A stretch of 64,000 nt of DNA. It comes from Pseudomonas massiliensis. GTDB taxonomy: Bacteria; Pseudomonadota; Gammaproteobacteria; Pseudomonadales; Pseudomonadaceae. The notes below the pieces were generated by a model, which ran no database searches, was not told the origin of the DNA, and was given only the letters and a program-made list of their open reading frames with translations. Below, in pieces: positions 39,647 through 48,556 of this stretch; within the stretch, counting starts at the first letter, position 1; each line of letters opens with the position of its first letter. Made by a program: the position numbers and the translations under genes. The stretch spans positions 372,001 through 436,000 of the forward strand of contig NZ_CCYK01000005.1 of the NCBI RefSeq assembly GCF_000826105.1. Reading direction: 5' to 3'.

Positions 39647-39672
39647 GAAAACGCCCGGTGCGAACCGGGCGT
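39647..39672 (-). terminator. Rho-independent terminator of pst-phoU operon
   Basis: A perfect 9-bp stem, ACGCCCGGT (39651-39659) and ACCGGGCGT (39664-39672), with a 4-base loop. On the minus strand it is followed by TTTTCGTTC. It lies just after the phoU stop. Confidence 0.85.
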
Positions 39673-39688
39673 CGATACTCGGGCAAAC

Positions 39689-40447
39689 CTACTTATCGTC
39701 AGCGTCCACGGAAACATTAGCCCGTTCGGTATTGCGGCGCACTTCTTCCTTCATGCGCTCCAGGCCAAGGTGGCGTACATCGGTACCCTGGACCAGATAG
39801 ATCACCAGTTCAGAGATGTTGCGCGCGTGATCGCCGATACGCTCCAAAGAGCGCAACGCCCAGATGACATTCAGCACGCGGGAGATGGAGCGCGGGTCTT
39901 CCATCATGTAGGTCACCAGCTCGCGCAACGCTGTCTTGTATTCCCGATCGATGGTCTTGTCATACTGAGCCACGGCCAGGGCAAGGTCGGCATCGAAACG
40001 GGCAAAGGCATCCAGGGCATCGCGCACCATTTTCAGGACCTGGTCACCGATATGACGGACTTCCACGTAGCCCCGTGGCGACTCACCCTCCTCGCACAGC
40101 TGGATGGCGCGGCGGGCGATCTTGGTGGATTCATCGCCGATACGCTCCAGGTCGATCACCGACTTGGAAATGCTGATGATCAGGCGCAGGTCGGACGCCG
40201 CTGGCTGACGCCGGGCCAGGATGCGCAGGCATTCACCGTCGATGTTGCGCTCCATCTGGTTGATTTCGTCATCGATGTCACGCACCTGCTGGGCCAGGCC
40301 GGAATCGGCCTCGATCAGCGCGCTCACGGCGTCGTTGACCTGCTTTTCCACCAGCCCGCCCATGGCCAGCAGGTGGCTGCGCACTTCTTCGAGCTCGGCA
40401 TTGAATTGCTGAGAGATGTGATGATTGAGGCTGTTCTTATCGATCAT
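39689..40447 (-). CDS. phoU: Phosphate signalling protein PhoU
   Basis: 252 residues of two three-helix PhoU repeats; the metal-binding signatures SVIDLERIGDESTKIAR (first) and RSLERIGDHARNISELV (second) are intact. It couples Pst transport to PhoR and keeps the Pho regulon off in phosphate-rich cells. Last gene of the pst operon, 55 bp after pstB and before a strong terminator. Confidence 0.97.
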   Translation of the reverse strand: MIDKNSLNHHISQQFNAELEEVRSHLLAMGGLVEKQVNDAVSALIEADSGLAQQVRDIDDEINQMERNIDGECLRILARRQPAASDLRLIISISKSVIDLERIGDESTKIARRAIQLCEEGESPRGYVEVRHIGDQVLKMVRDALDAFARFDADLALAVAQYDKTIDREYKTALRELVTYMMEDPRSISRVLNVIWALRSLERIGDHARNISELVIYLVQGTDVRHLGLERMKEEVRRNTERANVSVDADDK

Positions 40448-40502
40448 GGTCAGGTCCTTGAATACCGGTGGGTGGGGCGTCAGGGGTGCGTGGCCGGCAA
40501 GG

Positions 40503-41336
40503 TCAACCGTATCGGCCGGTGATGTAGTCTTCGGTTTGCCTTTTCATCGGGTTGGTGAACATCCGGTCGGTATCGCCGAACTCTACCAGCTTGCCCAGGT
40601 GCATGAATGCGGTGTAGTCCGACACCCGGGCGGCCTGTTGCATGTTGTGAGTGACGATGACGATGGTGTAGCGCGTCTTGAGCTCGTAGATCAGCTCTTC
40701 CACCTTGAGGGTGGAGATTGGGTCCAGGGCCGAGCAGGGTTCGTCGAGCAGCAGCACTTCGGGCTCCACGGCGATGGTGCGGGCGATGACCAGCCGCTGC
40801 TGCTGACCACCGGACAGCCCTAACGCGGACTCATGCAGGCGATCCTTGACCTCTTCCCACAAAGCCGCGCCGCGCAGCGCCCACTCCACGGCTTCATCGA
40901 GCATGCGCTTTTTCTTGATGCCCTGAATACGCAAGCCATAGACCACGTTCTCATAGATGGTCTTGGGAAACGGGTTAGGCTTCTGGAACACCATGCCGAC
41001 ACGCCGACGCAACTCGGCCACATCCTCGCCCTTGCGGTAGATGTCATGTCCGTAGAGGTTCACGGCGCCCACCACCTTGCAGTCCTCGACCAGGTCGTTC
41101 ATCCGGTTGAAGGTCCGCAACAAGGTAGACTTGCCGCAACCGGAAGGACCAATGAACGAGGTAACGCGCCGCTGCGGAATCTTCAGGGCGATGTCATGGA
41201 GCACTTGCTGCGCGCCGTAGTACAGGCTCAGGCCGGCCACTTCGATGGCAACGTCTTCGACGACCGGGTCGCGTCCGTGCTTCCTGCGGCCCAGGGTGGC
41301 CGCCTCCAAGGGGCGGCCGGTTGTGTGTTGCTCCAT
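40503..41336 (-). CDS. pstB: Phosphate ABC transporter ATPase PstB
   Basis: 277 residues with Walker [10 protein letters not shown], PstB-type Q-loop FQKPNPFPK, signature [18 protein letters not shown], Walker [14 protein letters not shown] and switch histidine VTHNMQQ. It powers phosphate import with PstA, PstC and PstS. It begins 54 bp after pstA, with phoU downstream. Confidence 0.97.
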   Translation of the reverse strand: MEQHTTGRPLEAATLGRRKHGRDPVVEDVAIEVAGLSLYYGAQQVLHDIALKIPQRRVTSFIGPSGCGKSTLLRTFNRMNDLVEDCKVVGAVNLYGHDIYRKGEDVAELRRRVGMVFQKPNPFPKTIYENVVYGLRIQGIKKKRMLDEAVEWALRGAALWEEVKDRLHESALGLSGGQQQRLVIARTIAVEPEVLLLDEPCSALDPISTLKVEELIYELKTRYTIVIVTHNMQQAARVSDYTAFMHLGKLVEFGDTDRMFTNPMKRQTEDYITGRYG

Positions 41337-41390
41337 TCAAAGCTCCGTAACCCTGGCGGGTCAAACAGGCGACCATGGCCGCTTGGTGTA

Positions 41391-43061
41391 TCAAGTGTCG
41401 AGGCCGCGGTATTTTTCCCGCAGGTGATTGCGCATCGCGACCGCGGAAAGGTTCAACAGGCCGATGACTGCCACGAGCAGCAAGGCCGTGGCGTACACCA
41501 GCGGCCGCGCGGCTTCCACGTTCGGGCTCTGGAAGCCTACGTCATAAATGTGAAAGCCCAGGTGCATGATTTTCTGGTCCAGATGCACATAGGGGAAGTT
41601 GCCGTCCACGGGCAACGAAGGCGCCAGCTTGACCACACCCACCAACATCAGCGGAGCCACTTCCCCGGCGGCGCGGGCAACGGCGAGTATGACGCCGGTC
41701 ATGATCGCGGGACTGGCCATGGGCAGCACGATTTTCCAAAGCGTCTCGGCCTGGGTAGCGCCAAGGGCGAGAGAACCTTCGCGCAGCGACCGGGGAATGC
41801 GTGCCAGGCCCTCTTCAGTCGCGACTATCACTACCGGCACCGACAGCAGCGCCAGGGTCAAGGACGCCCAGAGCAGGCCGGGCGTGCCCAGGGTGGGCGC
41901 GGGCAGGCGCTCAGGGAAGAACAATCGATCGAGTGAGCCGCCCAGCACGTAAACGAAGAAGCCCAGGCCGAACACGCCATAGACAATCGCCGGCACGCCG
42001 GCCAGGTTGTTCACGGCGATGCGAATGATCCGGGTCATCCAGCCCTGGCGGGCATACTCTCGCAAGTAAACGGCCGCCAGTACCCCGAAAGGCGTCACCA
42101 CCACGGCCATGAGCAGGGTCATCATGACGGTTCCAAAAATCGCAGGGAACACGCCGCCCTCGGTATTGGATTCCCGGGGGTTGGTGCTGAGGAATTCCCA
42201 CAGGCGCGCAAAATAGACGCCCGTCTTCTGTGCAACACTCATGGCGTTGGGCTGGTAGGCATGCAGTATATCGCTCAGGTATAGCTCCACCTGCCGGCCG
42301 GAGGCGTCTGCCATCACCACTGTGTCGCGGGCCGCCTGTTGCCGCAGGCTTTCAGCCCTGGTTTCGAGCGCGCTCAAACGGGCCTCGAGCGCGCCACGCT
42401 CAGCCGCCGCATCCGCTTCGGCGCCAGGGCCCTGTGGATTCTCGAGGGCTTGCCTGCGCTGCGCCAGGCGCAGGCGTTCCAGCTCATGATTGATGCCTGT
42501 CACTTCGACCGACTGCAGGCGGTCCAGCTCTGCAGCCAGCGCCGCGGCCCGAGCCAGGCGCGACTGCAGCGCTGGCCATGCGGCCGGGCCTTCGGCTACG
42601 ACGTTCCCCGCCTCCTTGAGCGCAACCACCTGGCCATAGAAGTTGCCCCACTCCTGACGTTCAAGGGTGACCAGGTCCGCCGGATAGTCGCGTTCGCCCA
42701 ACCAGGGCTCCACAACCCAGGTGAAGTCCGTCCCATTCAGGTCACGATTACCAAACTTGACCAGCATGCGGGTCACCCAGCGGTCGCCATCGGCACTCAG
42801 GGGCAGGCCTGCGTCCCGCAGCCGCTGTCGGGGACTGCGCTCCTGCTCCACTACCTCACCCACCAGCGTGACCGGCGCCTGCCCCGGCACTTGGTAAGTG
42901 GCCTGAAGCAAGCCTGCCGGCCAGAAGTGCCCCAGCCCCTTTATGGCGATCAGTAGCAATAGGCCGAGGGTCATGATCACCGCGACGGAGACCGCGCCCG
43001 CGCTCAGCCAGACGCCAGGGGCTCCACTGCGGAACCATGCCATGGGGGAAAACCTGTTCAA
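41391..43061 (-). CDS. pstA: Phosphate ABC transporter permease PstA (long form)
   Basis: 556 residues. A first membrane helix is followed by a large extracytoplasmic insert (about 60-290) with a coiled-coil portion. The usual five-helix permease core follows, with the BPD_transp EAA-loop region (REGSLALGATQAETLWKIVLP). This long form is typical of Pseudomonas. The start is TTG at 43061, with AAGGGGG six bases upstream; the next in-frame ATG is at 43043. It is 13 bp downstream of pstC. Confidence 0.93.
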   Translation of the reverse strand: MNRFSPMAWFRSGAPGVWLSAGAVSVAVIMTLGLLLLIAIKGLGHFWPAGLLQATYQVPGQAPVTLVGEVVEQERSPRQRLRDAGLPLSADGDRWVTRMLVKFGNRDLNGTDFTWVVEPWLGERDYPADLVTLERQEWGNFYGQVVALKEAGNVVAEGPAAWPALQSRLARAAALAAELDRLQSVEVTGINHELERLRLAQRRQALENPQGPGAEADAAAERGALEARLSALETRAESLRQQAARDTVVMADASGRQVELYLSDILHAYQPNAMSVAQKTGVYFARLWEFLSTNPRESNTEGGVFPAIFGTVMMTLLMAVVVTPFGVLAAVYLREYARQGWMTRIIRIAVNNLAGVPAIVYGVFGLGFFVYVLGGSLDRLFFPERLPAPTLGTPGLLWASLTLALLSVPVVIVATEEGLARIPRSLREGSLALGATQAETLWKIVLPMASPAIMTGVILAVARAAGEVAPLMLVGVVKLAPSLPVDGNFPYVHLDQKIMHLGFHIYDVGFQSPNVEAARPLVYATALLLVAVIGLLNLSAVAMRNHLREKYRGLDT

Positions 43062-43074
43062 CGTTCGCCCCCTT

Positions 43075-45345
43075 TCACAGCGAAGAATAGTGTCTGCGCA
43101 ACCGCTGGCGGATAAGCTCGGCCAGGGTGTTCATCGCAAAGGTGAACAGCAGCAACACCAGCGCTGCCAGGAACAGCACCCGATAGTGACTGCTACCGAC
43201 AGCAGACTCCGGCATTTCAATGGCTACGTTGGCCGCCAGGGTGCGCATTCCCTCGAAAAGGTTCATATCCATGATCGGCGTGTTGCCGGTGGCCATGAGC
43301 ACGATCATGGTTTCGCCCACTGCGCGGCCGAGGCCAATCATCAAGGCAGAGAAAATCCCCGGGCTGGCGGTGAGCAGCACCACGCGCACCAGGGTCTGCC
43401 AGGGCGTGGCGCCGAGTGCGAGCGAGCCGAAGGTCAGGCTGCGAGGCACGTTGAAGATCGCATCCTCGGCAATGGAGTAGATGGTAGGGATAACGGCAAA
43501 GCCCATGGCCGCGCCCACGACCAGGGCGTTACGCTGGTCGAAGTCCAGGCCAAGCTCGCGCGTGAGCCATTGCCGCATGTCACCGGCGAACAAGGCTTGC
43601 TCCAGCCAAGGGCTGGCAGTGAGGGCGGCCACGGCAAGCAGCACGACCAGCGGGATGAGCAGTGCGCTTTCCCAGCCTTCGGGCACGCGCAGGCGCACGC
43701 GATCCGGCAATTGCCCCCAGATCATGCCAAGGGCCAGAATGCCCAGCGGAAGCACCAACAACAGGCTGAACACGCCTGGCAGGTGGCTTTCCAGAAAGGG
43801 TGCCAGGACCAGCCCCGCGATGAATCCCAGTATGACAGTAGGCAGCGCCTCCATCAGTTCGATGACTGGCTTTACCTTGCGACGCATCACCGGGGCCATG
43901 AAGTAGGCCGTATAAATGGCTGCGGCTACTGCCAGGGGCGCCGCCAGCAACATGGCGTAAAGGGCGGCCTTGAACGTTCCGAAGGCCAGGGGCGCCAGGC
44001 TCAGCTTGGGCTCGAAGTCCGAATTGGCGGCGGTAGACTGCCATACATACTCAGGCTGGTCATAGTGCTCGTACCAGACCTTGTCCCATAGCGCGGCCCA
44101 GGAAACCTCCGGATGGGGGTTGCGCAAGGTGAACCTGGAAATGCCCTCGGGGGTTTCCAGCAGGACTCGGTTGGCCCGCGGCGAAAGTGCGAGCAAGCCC
44201 GGGCCGCCGGCCACCTGTTCAGTCAGCAGGGTACGATGCGCTGTGGCGTGAAATACTCCCAGCAGGCCGCTGTCGTCCAGTGCGAGAAAGCCCTTGCGTC
44301 GTTGTTCTGGCTCGATCTGCCGAATTGGCGCCCGGCCAAGCTGGAAATCCCGGATATGTTGGAGTCTGGCCTCGCCATCACGGTCCCGAGTCATGAACCA
44401 TTGGCCAATGCTGCCGGTGGAGCTACCGATCAGCAGCGACGCCCCACCCACCAGCTGTGCACTGGCGGTAACCCGAGCGTCGGCGTCCTCCAGCAGCTTG
44501 TAGCGGCCGTTGAGCGTCTGGTCGCGCAGGTCGAAGACGTCTACATGGGCGCGGCCGCCTATCACATACAGCCAACGCTGCCCGCCATCCACGTAGAGGG
44601 CGTTCACGACCTCGGTGACTTGTGCAAGCGCGACACGTTCGGTGGTAGTGGGCGCGCCCTCGGCAAGATTCATGCGCAGCACGTTGAACCCGCCGGCACT
44701 GGCACCGGCGATGATCAGGCTCATGTCGCCGCGATTGATGGCCAGGTGCTCCAGTGGCTCACCGGCCTTGCCCAGCGCCAGCGGCTTGGCTCCATAGGGG
44801 TAATCCAGGCTGGGCACCATATGCCGTGTGCCTGCGGCCCAGGTTGCCTGATAACGATGCTGGAAGAACAGCACCTGGCCATTGGACAAGCCTAACGCCA
44901 CCAACCCCTTGCCTGGTAGATCCCTGGCGACCGTGCTGATTCGGCTTCCTGGGGGCAGCGGCAGGGTGGCGTGACTGATGAGTGCTCCGTTGGTAGCGTC
45001 GAAGAACACTACCGCGCCATCGATCGAAACACGCATGGCGACCTGGTTCTGCTCTTCGAGCGTAAGCAGGGCCGCTTCCCCGGCAGAGACCAGCCAGGGC
45101 GCGGTGACGTCTGCGGCAGGCTTCAGGGTGGCCCCTCGGAACAAGGGCGCTACTACGTAACCCAGATAGAAGAAAATCAGGGTGATGGCCGCCAGGACCG
45201 CCAGCCCGCCTACCAGGACATACCAGCGAGTCAAACGATCGACGAGCGCACGCAACCGGCGATGCCGCCTCAGGGCCGGCGTATTGAAATCGATGCCCGC
45301 GCGCGCTGCGCGAAAGCTTGCGTTGCTTACAGCCGGATCGTTCAT
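43075..45345 (-). CDS. pstC: Phosphate ABC transporter permease PstC (long form)
   Basis: 756 residues. After the first helix (VLVGGLAVLAAITLIFFYLGYVVA) comes a periplasmic domain of about 400 residues with repeated beta segments resembling a beta-propeller (VALGLSNGQVLFF, WLYVIGGRAHVDVFDLRDQ). The permease core follows, with EALPTVILGFIAGLVLAPF and the EAA loop LGATPWQTLVRVVL. The ATG at 45345 fits the AGGG ribosome site better than a GTG two codons earlier. Its own Pho-box promoter lies just upstream. Confidence 0.93.
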   Translation of the reverse strand: MNDPAVSNASFRAARAGIDFNTPALRRHRRLRALVDRLTRWYVLVGGLAVLAAITLIFFYLGYVVAPLFRGATLKPAADVTAPWLVSAGEAALLTLEEQNQVAMRVSIDGAVVFFDATNGALISHATLPLPPGSRISTVARDLPGKGLVALGLSNGQVLFFQHRYQATWAAGTRHMVPSLDYPYGAKPLALGKAGEPLEHLAINRGDMSLIIAGASAGGFNVLRMNLAEGAPTTTERVALAQVTEVVNALYVDGGQRWLYVIGGRAHVDVFDLRDQTLNGRYKLLEDADARVTASAQLVGGASLLIGSSTGSIGQWFMTRDRDGEARLQHIRDFQLGRAPIRQIEPEQRRKGFLALDDSGLLGVFHATAHRTLLTEQVAGGPGLLALSPRANRVLLETPEGISRFTLRNPHPEVSWAALWDKVWYEHYDQPEYVWQSTAANSDFEPKLSLAPLAFGTFKAALYAMLLAAPLAVAAAIYTAYFMAPVMRRKVKPVIELMEALPTVILGFIAGLVLAPFLESHLPGVFSLLLVLPLGILALGMIWGQLPDRVRLRVPEGWESALLIPLVVLLAVAALTASPWLEQALFAGDMRQWLTRELGLDFDQRNALVVGAAMGFAVIPTIYSIAEDAIFNVPRSLTFGSLALGATPWQTLVRVVLLTASPGIFSALMIGLGRAVGETMIVLMATGNTPIMDMNLFEGMRTLAANVAIEMPESAVGSSHYRVLFLAALVLLLFTFAMNTLAELIRQRLRRHYSSL

Positions 45346-45362
45346 CCGCACACCCTAGCGGG

Positions 45363-45396
45363 CCTATATGACAGAAACATGACATCATGGTGACAG
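45363..45396 (-). promoter_or_regulatory. Triple Pho half-site and -10 of pstC
   Basis: On the minus strand three 7-mers recur every 11 bp: CTGTCAC (45390-45396), ATGTCAT (45379-45385) and CTGTCAT (45368-45374). The first two form a Pho box (12 of 14 matches), and TATAGG (45363-45368) stands ten bases after it as the -10. The pstCAB-phoU genes therefore have a PhoB promoter separate from that of pstS. Confidence 0.85.
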
Positions 45397-45432
45397 CATC
45401 GCCACCCGTTGCAATAGAGATTTTCCAGCGCC

Positions 45433-46425
45433 TTACCGGGTTGGAGCAGGCCTTTGCTCTTCGCTGAGCCCCAGGCTGGCCAGCATTTGCCGGGCCACCG
45501 CCCTGGGTATCGGAATATAACCATCGCGGGCCACCAGCTCTTGCCCGCTCGCGGACAGGATCAACTTCAGGAACTCGCCTTCCAACGGCGACATGGGCCG
45601 GCCAGGCGGCTTGTTCACATAGATATAGAGGTACCGGGCCAAAGGGTAACTGCCATTGATCGCATTGGCTTCGGTTGCTTCCACATAGGGCCCTTCTTCA
45701 GTCCGAGCCAGAGGCACGGTATGAACGCTGGCTGTGGTATAGCCAATGCCTGAATACCCTATGCCATTAGGCGAACTGCTTACGCCTTGAACCACCGATG
45801 CTGACCCTGGCTGCTCGTTTACCTGGGCTTTGAAATCCCCTTTGCACAGCGCCTGCTCCTTGAAGTAGCCATAGGTACCCGAGGCGGAATTGCGACCGAA
45901 CAATTGCAGGGGCTGGTGCGCCAGGCTGCCTGCCACTCCCAGGTCACCCCAACGCTTGATCGACCCGTTGGCGCCACACAACAGCGTGGTGGAAAAGATG
46001 GCGTCGAGTTGCCCCAACGTCAGCCCCGCGATCGGGTTGTCCTTGTTCACGAAGATGGCCAAGGCATCGATAGCCACCGCGACGGCGGTAGGCTTGTAGC
46101 CATATCGACGCTCGAAGGCTTCAACCTCTACATCCTTCATTTTCCGGCTCATCGGGCCGAAGCTGGCGGTGCCCTGGATCAGGGCCGGCGGCGCAGTGGA
46201 AGAGCCAGCCGCCTGCACCTGCACGTTGACGCTGGGGTAGGCGCGCTGGAATGCATTGGCCCAGAGCGCCATGAGGTTGGCCAAGGTATCGGAGCCAACG
46301 CTGGTCAAGGTGCCAGAGATGCTTGTCGCCGGAGCGTATCCTTGCAACTCGGGCGACGCCGCCGCGGTGGCAGTCGCCAGGCTGGCCGAGGCTCCGATTA
46401 TCGCCATCAGGCACTTGAACTTCAT
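45433..46425 (-). CDS. pstS: Periplasmic phosphate-binding protein PstS
   Basis: 330 residues: signal peptide ([23 protein letters not shown]) and a phosphate-binding domain with [35 protein letters not shown] and [15 protein letters not shown], typical of the Pseudomonas PstS clade. It delivers phosphate to PstCAB. The start at 46425 follows GGAG five bases upstream. The extension to 46491 is rejected because the promoter's -10 lies within it. The gap to pstC carries the second Pho promoter. Confidence 0.94.
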   Translation of the reverse strand: MKFKCLMAIIGASASLATATAAASPELQGYAPATSISGTLTSVGSDTLANLMALWANAFQRAYPSVNVQVQAAGSSTAPPALIQGTASFGPMSRKMKDVEVEAFERRYGYKPTAVAVAIDALAIFVNKDNPIAGLTLGQLDAIFSTTLLCGANGSIKRWGDLGVAGSLAHQPLQLFGRNSASGTYGYFKEQALCKGDFKAQVNEQPGSASVVQGVSSSPNGIGYSGIGYTTASVHTVPLARTEEGPYVEATEANAINGSYPLARYLYIYVNKPPGRPMSPLEGEFLKLILSASGQELVARDGYIPIPRAVARQMLASLGLSEEQRPAPTR

Positions 46426-46486
46426 GAATGCTCCGGCGCAGGACGCAAGGGTAACCGGCAACACCGCTTGCGCGGACAAACCCCGG

Positions 46487-46520
46487 AGCATACAGGCTCA
46501 ATGTTACATCCAGATGACAG
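46487..46520 (-). promoter_or_regulatory. Pho box and -10 of pstS
   Basis: On the minus strand CTGTCAT-CTGG-ATGTAAC (46503-46520) matches the Pho box at 11 of 14 positions, and TATGCT (46487-46492) follows after exactly ten bases as the -10. It predicts strong induction of pstS under phosphate limitation. The leader would be about 55 bases. Confidence 0.8.
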
Positions 46521-46528
46521 CAGCGTTT

Positions 46529-47830
46529 CTAGACCGCTATGCCGCTGCGCCGACGTTGCCAGAGCATGAACCCCAACGCGAAGCCCAATACACAGAGCCC
46601 GGCCACGTACCAGGCAGGCCCCATGGGGCTGAGCTTGATCATCATGGTGACGATAACTGGCGTAAGACCACCGAAAATGGCATATGCCAGGTTGTACGAG
46701 AACGATAGCCCGCTGAAACGTACCGCGGTAGGAAAAATCGTGACCATTACATAGGGCACGGCGCCAATGACCCCTACGCACAGGCCGGTAACCGCGTACA
46801 ACGGGAACAGCCAGTCCGGATGAGCCTGCAGGCTGTGATAGAGCGTCCAGGAGGTGACGCCGAGGGCGACACTGCCGAACATGAACACTTTCCCTGCCCC
46901 GAAGCGGTCCGCGAGGGCGCCCGAAAGGATACAACCGAGGCTCAGGAAGAGGATCGCCAGGCTGTTGGCCTGCATCGCCTCCTTGGCTGGAAACTTGTAG
47001 AGCGTCTGCAACAGGGTCGGCGTCATCAGGATGACCACGACTATGCCTGCGGTAAGCAGCCAGGTCAGAAGCATGGACATCACGATCGCTGAACGATGAC
47101 TCTTGAGCACAGCCCGCAGAGGCTGCTCGGCCAGAGCCTTGCGCTGCTGCAGCTCGACGAACAGGGGGGTTTCATGCAGCCAGCGGCGCAAGAAGACCGA
47201 TACCAGGCCAAATACGCCGCCAAGGATGAAGGGTATCCGCCAGGCGTAGGCCAGCACTTCCTCAGGCGCGAACAGGCTGTTGATAACCGTTGCCACCAGC
47301 GAGCCCAGCAGGATGCCTGTGGTCAGGCCCGAGGTCAGGGTACCGCAGGCATAGCCTATGTTGCGCACCGGAACGTGCTCGGAAACAAACACCCAGGCGC
47401 CGGGAACCTCGCCACCGATGGCCGCGCCCTGGATGATGCGCAGCAGCAACAGGAGCAAAGGCGCGGCGATACCGATCTGAGCATAGGTGGGCAGCAGCCC
47501 CATCAACAACGTAGGCACCGCCATCATGAAGATGCTCAGGGTGAACATCTTCTTGCGGCCCAGCACATCACCGAAGTGCGCCATGATCACGCCACCCAGG
47601 GGGCGGGCAAGGTAGCCGGCGGCAAATACCCCGAACGATTGCACCTGGCTGACCCATTGGGGCATGTCCGGGGGAAAGAATGATTTGCTGATCACGACCA
47701 CGAAGAACACGAAAATGACGAAGTCGTAGAACTCCAGCGCGCCGCCAAGGGCCGACAGCGATAAGGTCTTGTAATCGTTACGGTTCAGCGGGCGCGAGAT
47801 GGACGCGGCGCTGGAAGGAGCGGTGCTCAT
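46529..47830 (-). CDS. MFS transporter, metabolite:H+ symporter (MHS) type
   Basis: 433 residues, twelve hydrophobic segments, with MHS family hallmarks ALGGALEFYDFVIFVFF, RPLGGVIMAHFGDVLGRKK and RIIQGAAIGGEVPGAWVFVSEH. Relatives carry citrate, alpha-ketoglutarate, shikimate or proline/betaine; the substrate here is not evident. The stop lies 9 bp from the pstS Pho box, so transcription from this gene reads into pstS control DNA. An imperfect A-rich motif (AATAAGAG) precedes the ATG. Confidence 0.9.
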   Translation of the reverse strand: MSTAPSSAASISRPLNRNDYKTLSLSALGGALEFYDFVIFVFFVVVISKSFFPPDMPQWVSQVQSFGVFAAGYLARPLGGVIMAHFGDVLGRKKMFTLSIFMMAVPTLLMGLLPTYAQIGIAAPLLLLLLRIIQGAAIGGEVPGAWVFVSEHVPVRNIGYACGTLTSGLTTGILLGSLVATVINSLFAPEEVLAYAWRIPFILGGVFGLVSVFLRRWLHETPLFVELQQRKALAEQPLRAVLKSHRSAIVMSMLLTWLLTAGIVVVILMTPTLLQTLYKFPAKEAMQANSLAILFLSLGCILSGALADRFGAGKVFMFGSVALGVTSWTLYHSLQAHPDWLFPLYAVTGLCVGVIGAVPYVMVTIFPTAVRFSGLSFSYNLAYAIFGGLTPVIVTMMIKLSPMGPAWYVAGLCVLGFALGFMLWQRRRSGIAV

Positions 47831-48038
47831 GGCTCGGTTCTCTTATTGATCGCGTTCGGCAGCAGGCTCCGCCTGCGCTTGGCGCAGCCGGGTCATGGAA
47901 GATAGCAAATTGCTTTAGCAGGCACATATATCTGTGATTGAACGGTTATGTACCCAGGCATGGCTCTATATACTGGCTTGAACGACGCGACCGCTTACCG
48001 CTTCATCCTTTCGAAGTCATGGGTCCGAGGCCCCCGGC

Positions 48039-48440
48039 ATGATTGAACTCGAACAAGAAGATCCTATCCCCCAGGGCGACCTGGCCCTACAGATCACCGC
48101 GCTTCCCCGCGAGGCCAACGGTTTTGGTGACATCTTCGGTGGCTGGCTGGTGTCCCAGATGGACCTGGCTGGCACGGCCATGGCCAGCAAGGTGGCTGGC
48201 GGCAGGGTGGCTACGGTGTCCATCGACCGCATGGCGTTCCTGGTGCCGGTACCCGTGGGCGCTCAGCTATCCTTCTACACCCAGACCCTGCAAGTGGGGC
48301 GTAGCTCGATTCAAATGATGGTCGAGGTCTGGAGCGATGATCCACTGTCCAGCGAATGGCGCAAGGTTACCGAAGCGGTCTTCGTCTTCGTGGCCATTGA
48401 TGGGAGCGGGCGCACCCGCAGCGTTCCGCCCCGCCGCTGA
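48039..48440 (+). CDS. Acyl-CoA thioesterase, YciA-like hotdog protein
   Basis: 133 residues with a single hotdog domain: NGFGDIFGGWLVSQMDLAGTAMAS and VSIDRMAFLVPVPVGAQLSFY, as in YciA/BFIT acyl-CoA hydrolases. It probably hydrolyses medium- or short-chain acyl-CoA in the cytoplasm. The frame opens at the ATG at 48039 with GAGG upstream. An AACAAGAA motif lies in codons 5-7. The 208-bp gap from the upstream divergent MFS gene holds a TATACT-like -10 at 47969-47974 but no clear -35. Confidence 0.9.
   Translation: MIELEQEDPIPQGDLALQITALPREANGFGDIFGGWLVSQMDLAGTAMASKVAGGRVATVSIDRMAFLVPVPVGAQLSFYTQTLQVGRSSIQMMVEVWSDDPLSSEWRKVTEAVFVFVAIDGSGRTRSVPPRR
48052..48059 (+). promoter_or_regulatory. AANAANAA motif at thioesterase start
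   Basis: AACAAGAA lies 14-21 bases into the thioesterase coding region, within the ribosome footprint, and fits the Hfq/Crc binding motif perfectly. Confidence 0.35.
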
Positions 48441-48556
48441 GCCTGCGAAGGCTTGCCGGGACGATCGACAGCGAGCCTGGCCCCATGGGCGCCACGCCTA
48501 AACTTGCCGCCCGTTCGATGGTCAACGCCACACCAATCTGATATCGAGGAAGCGAT

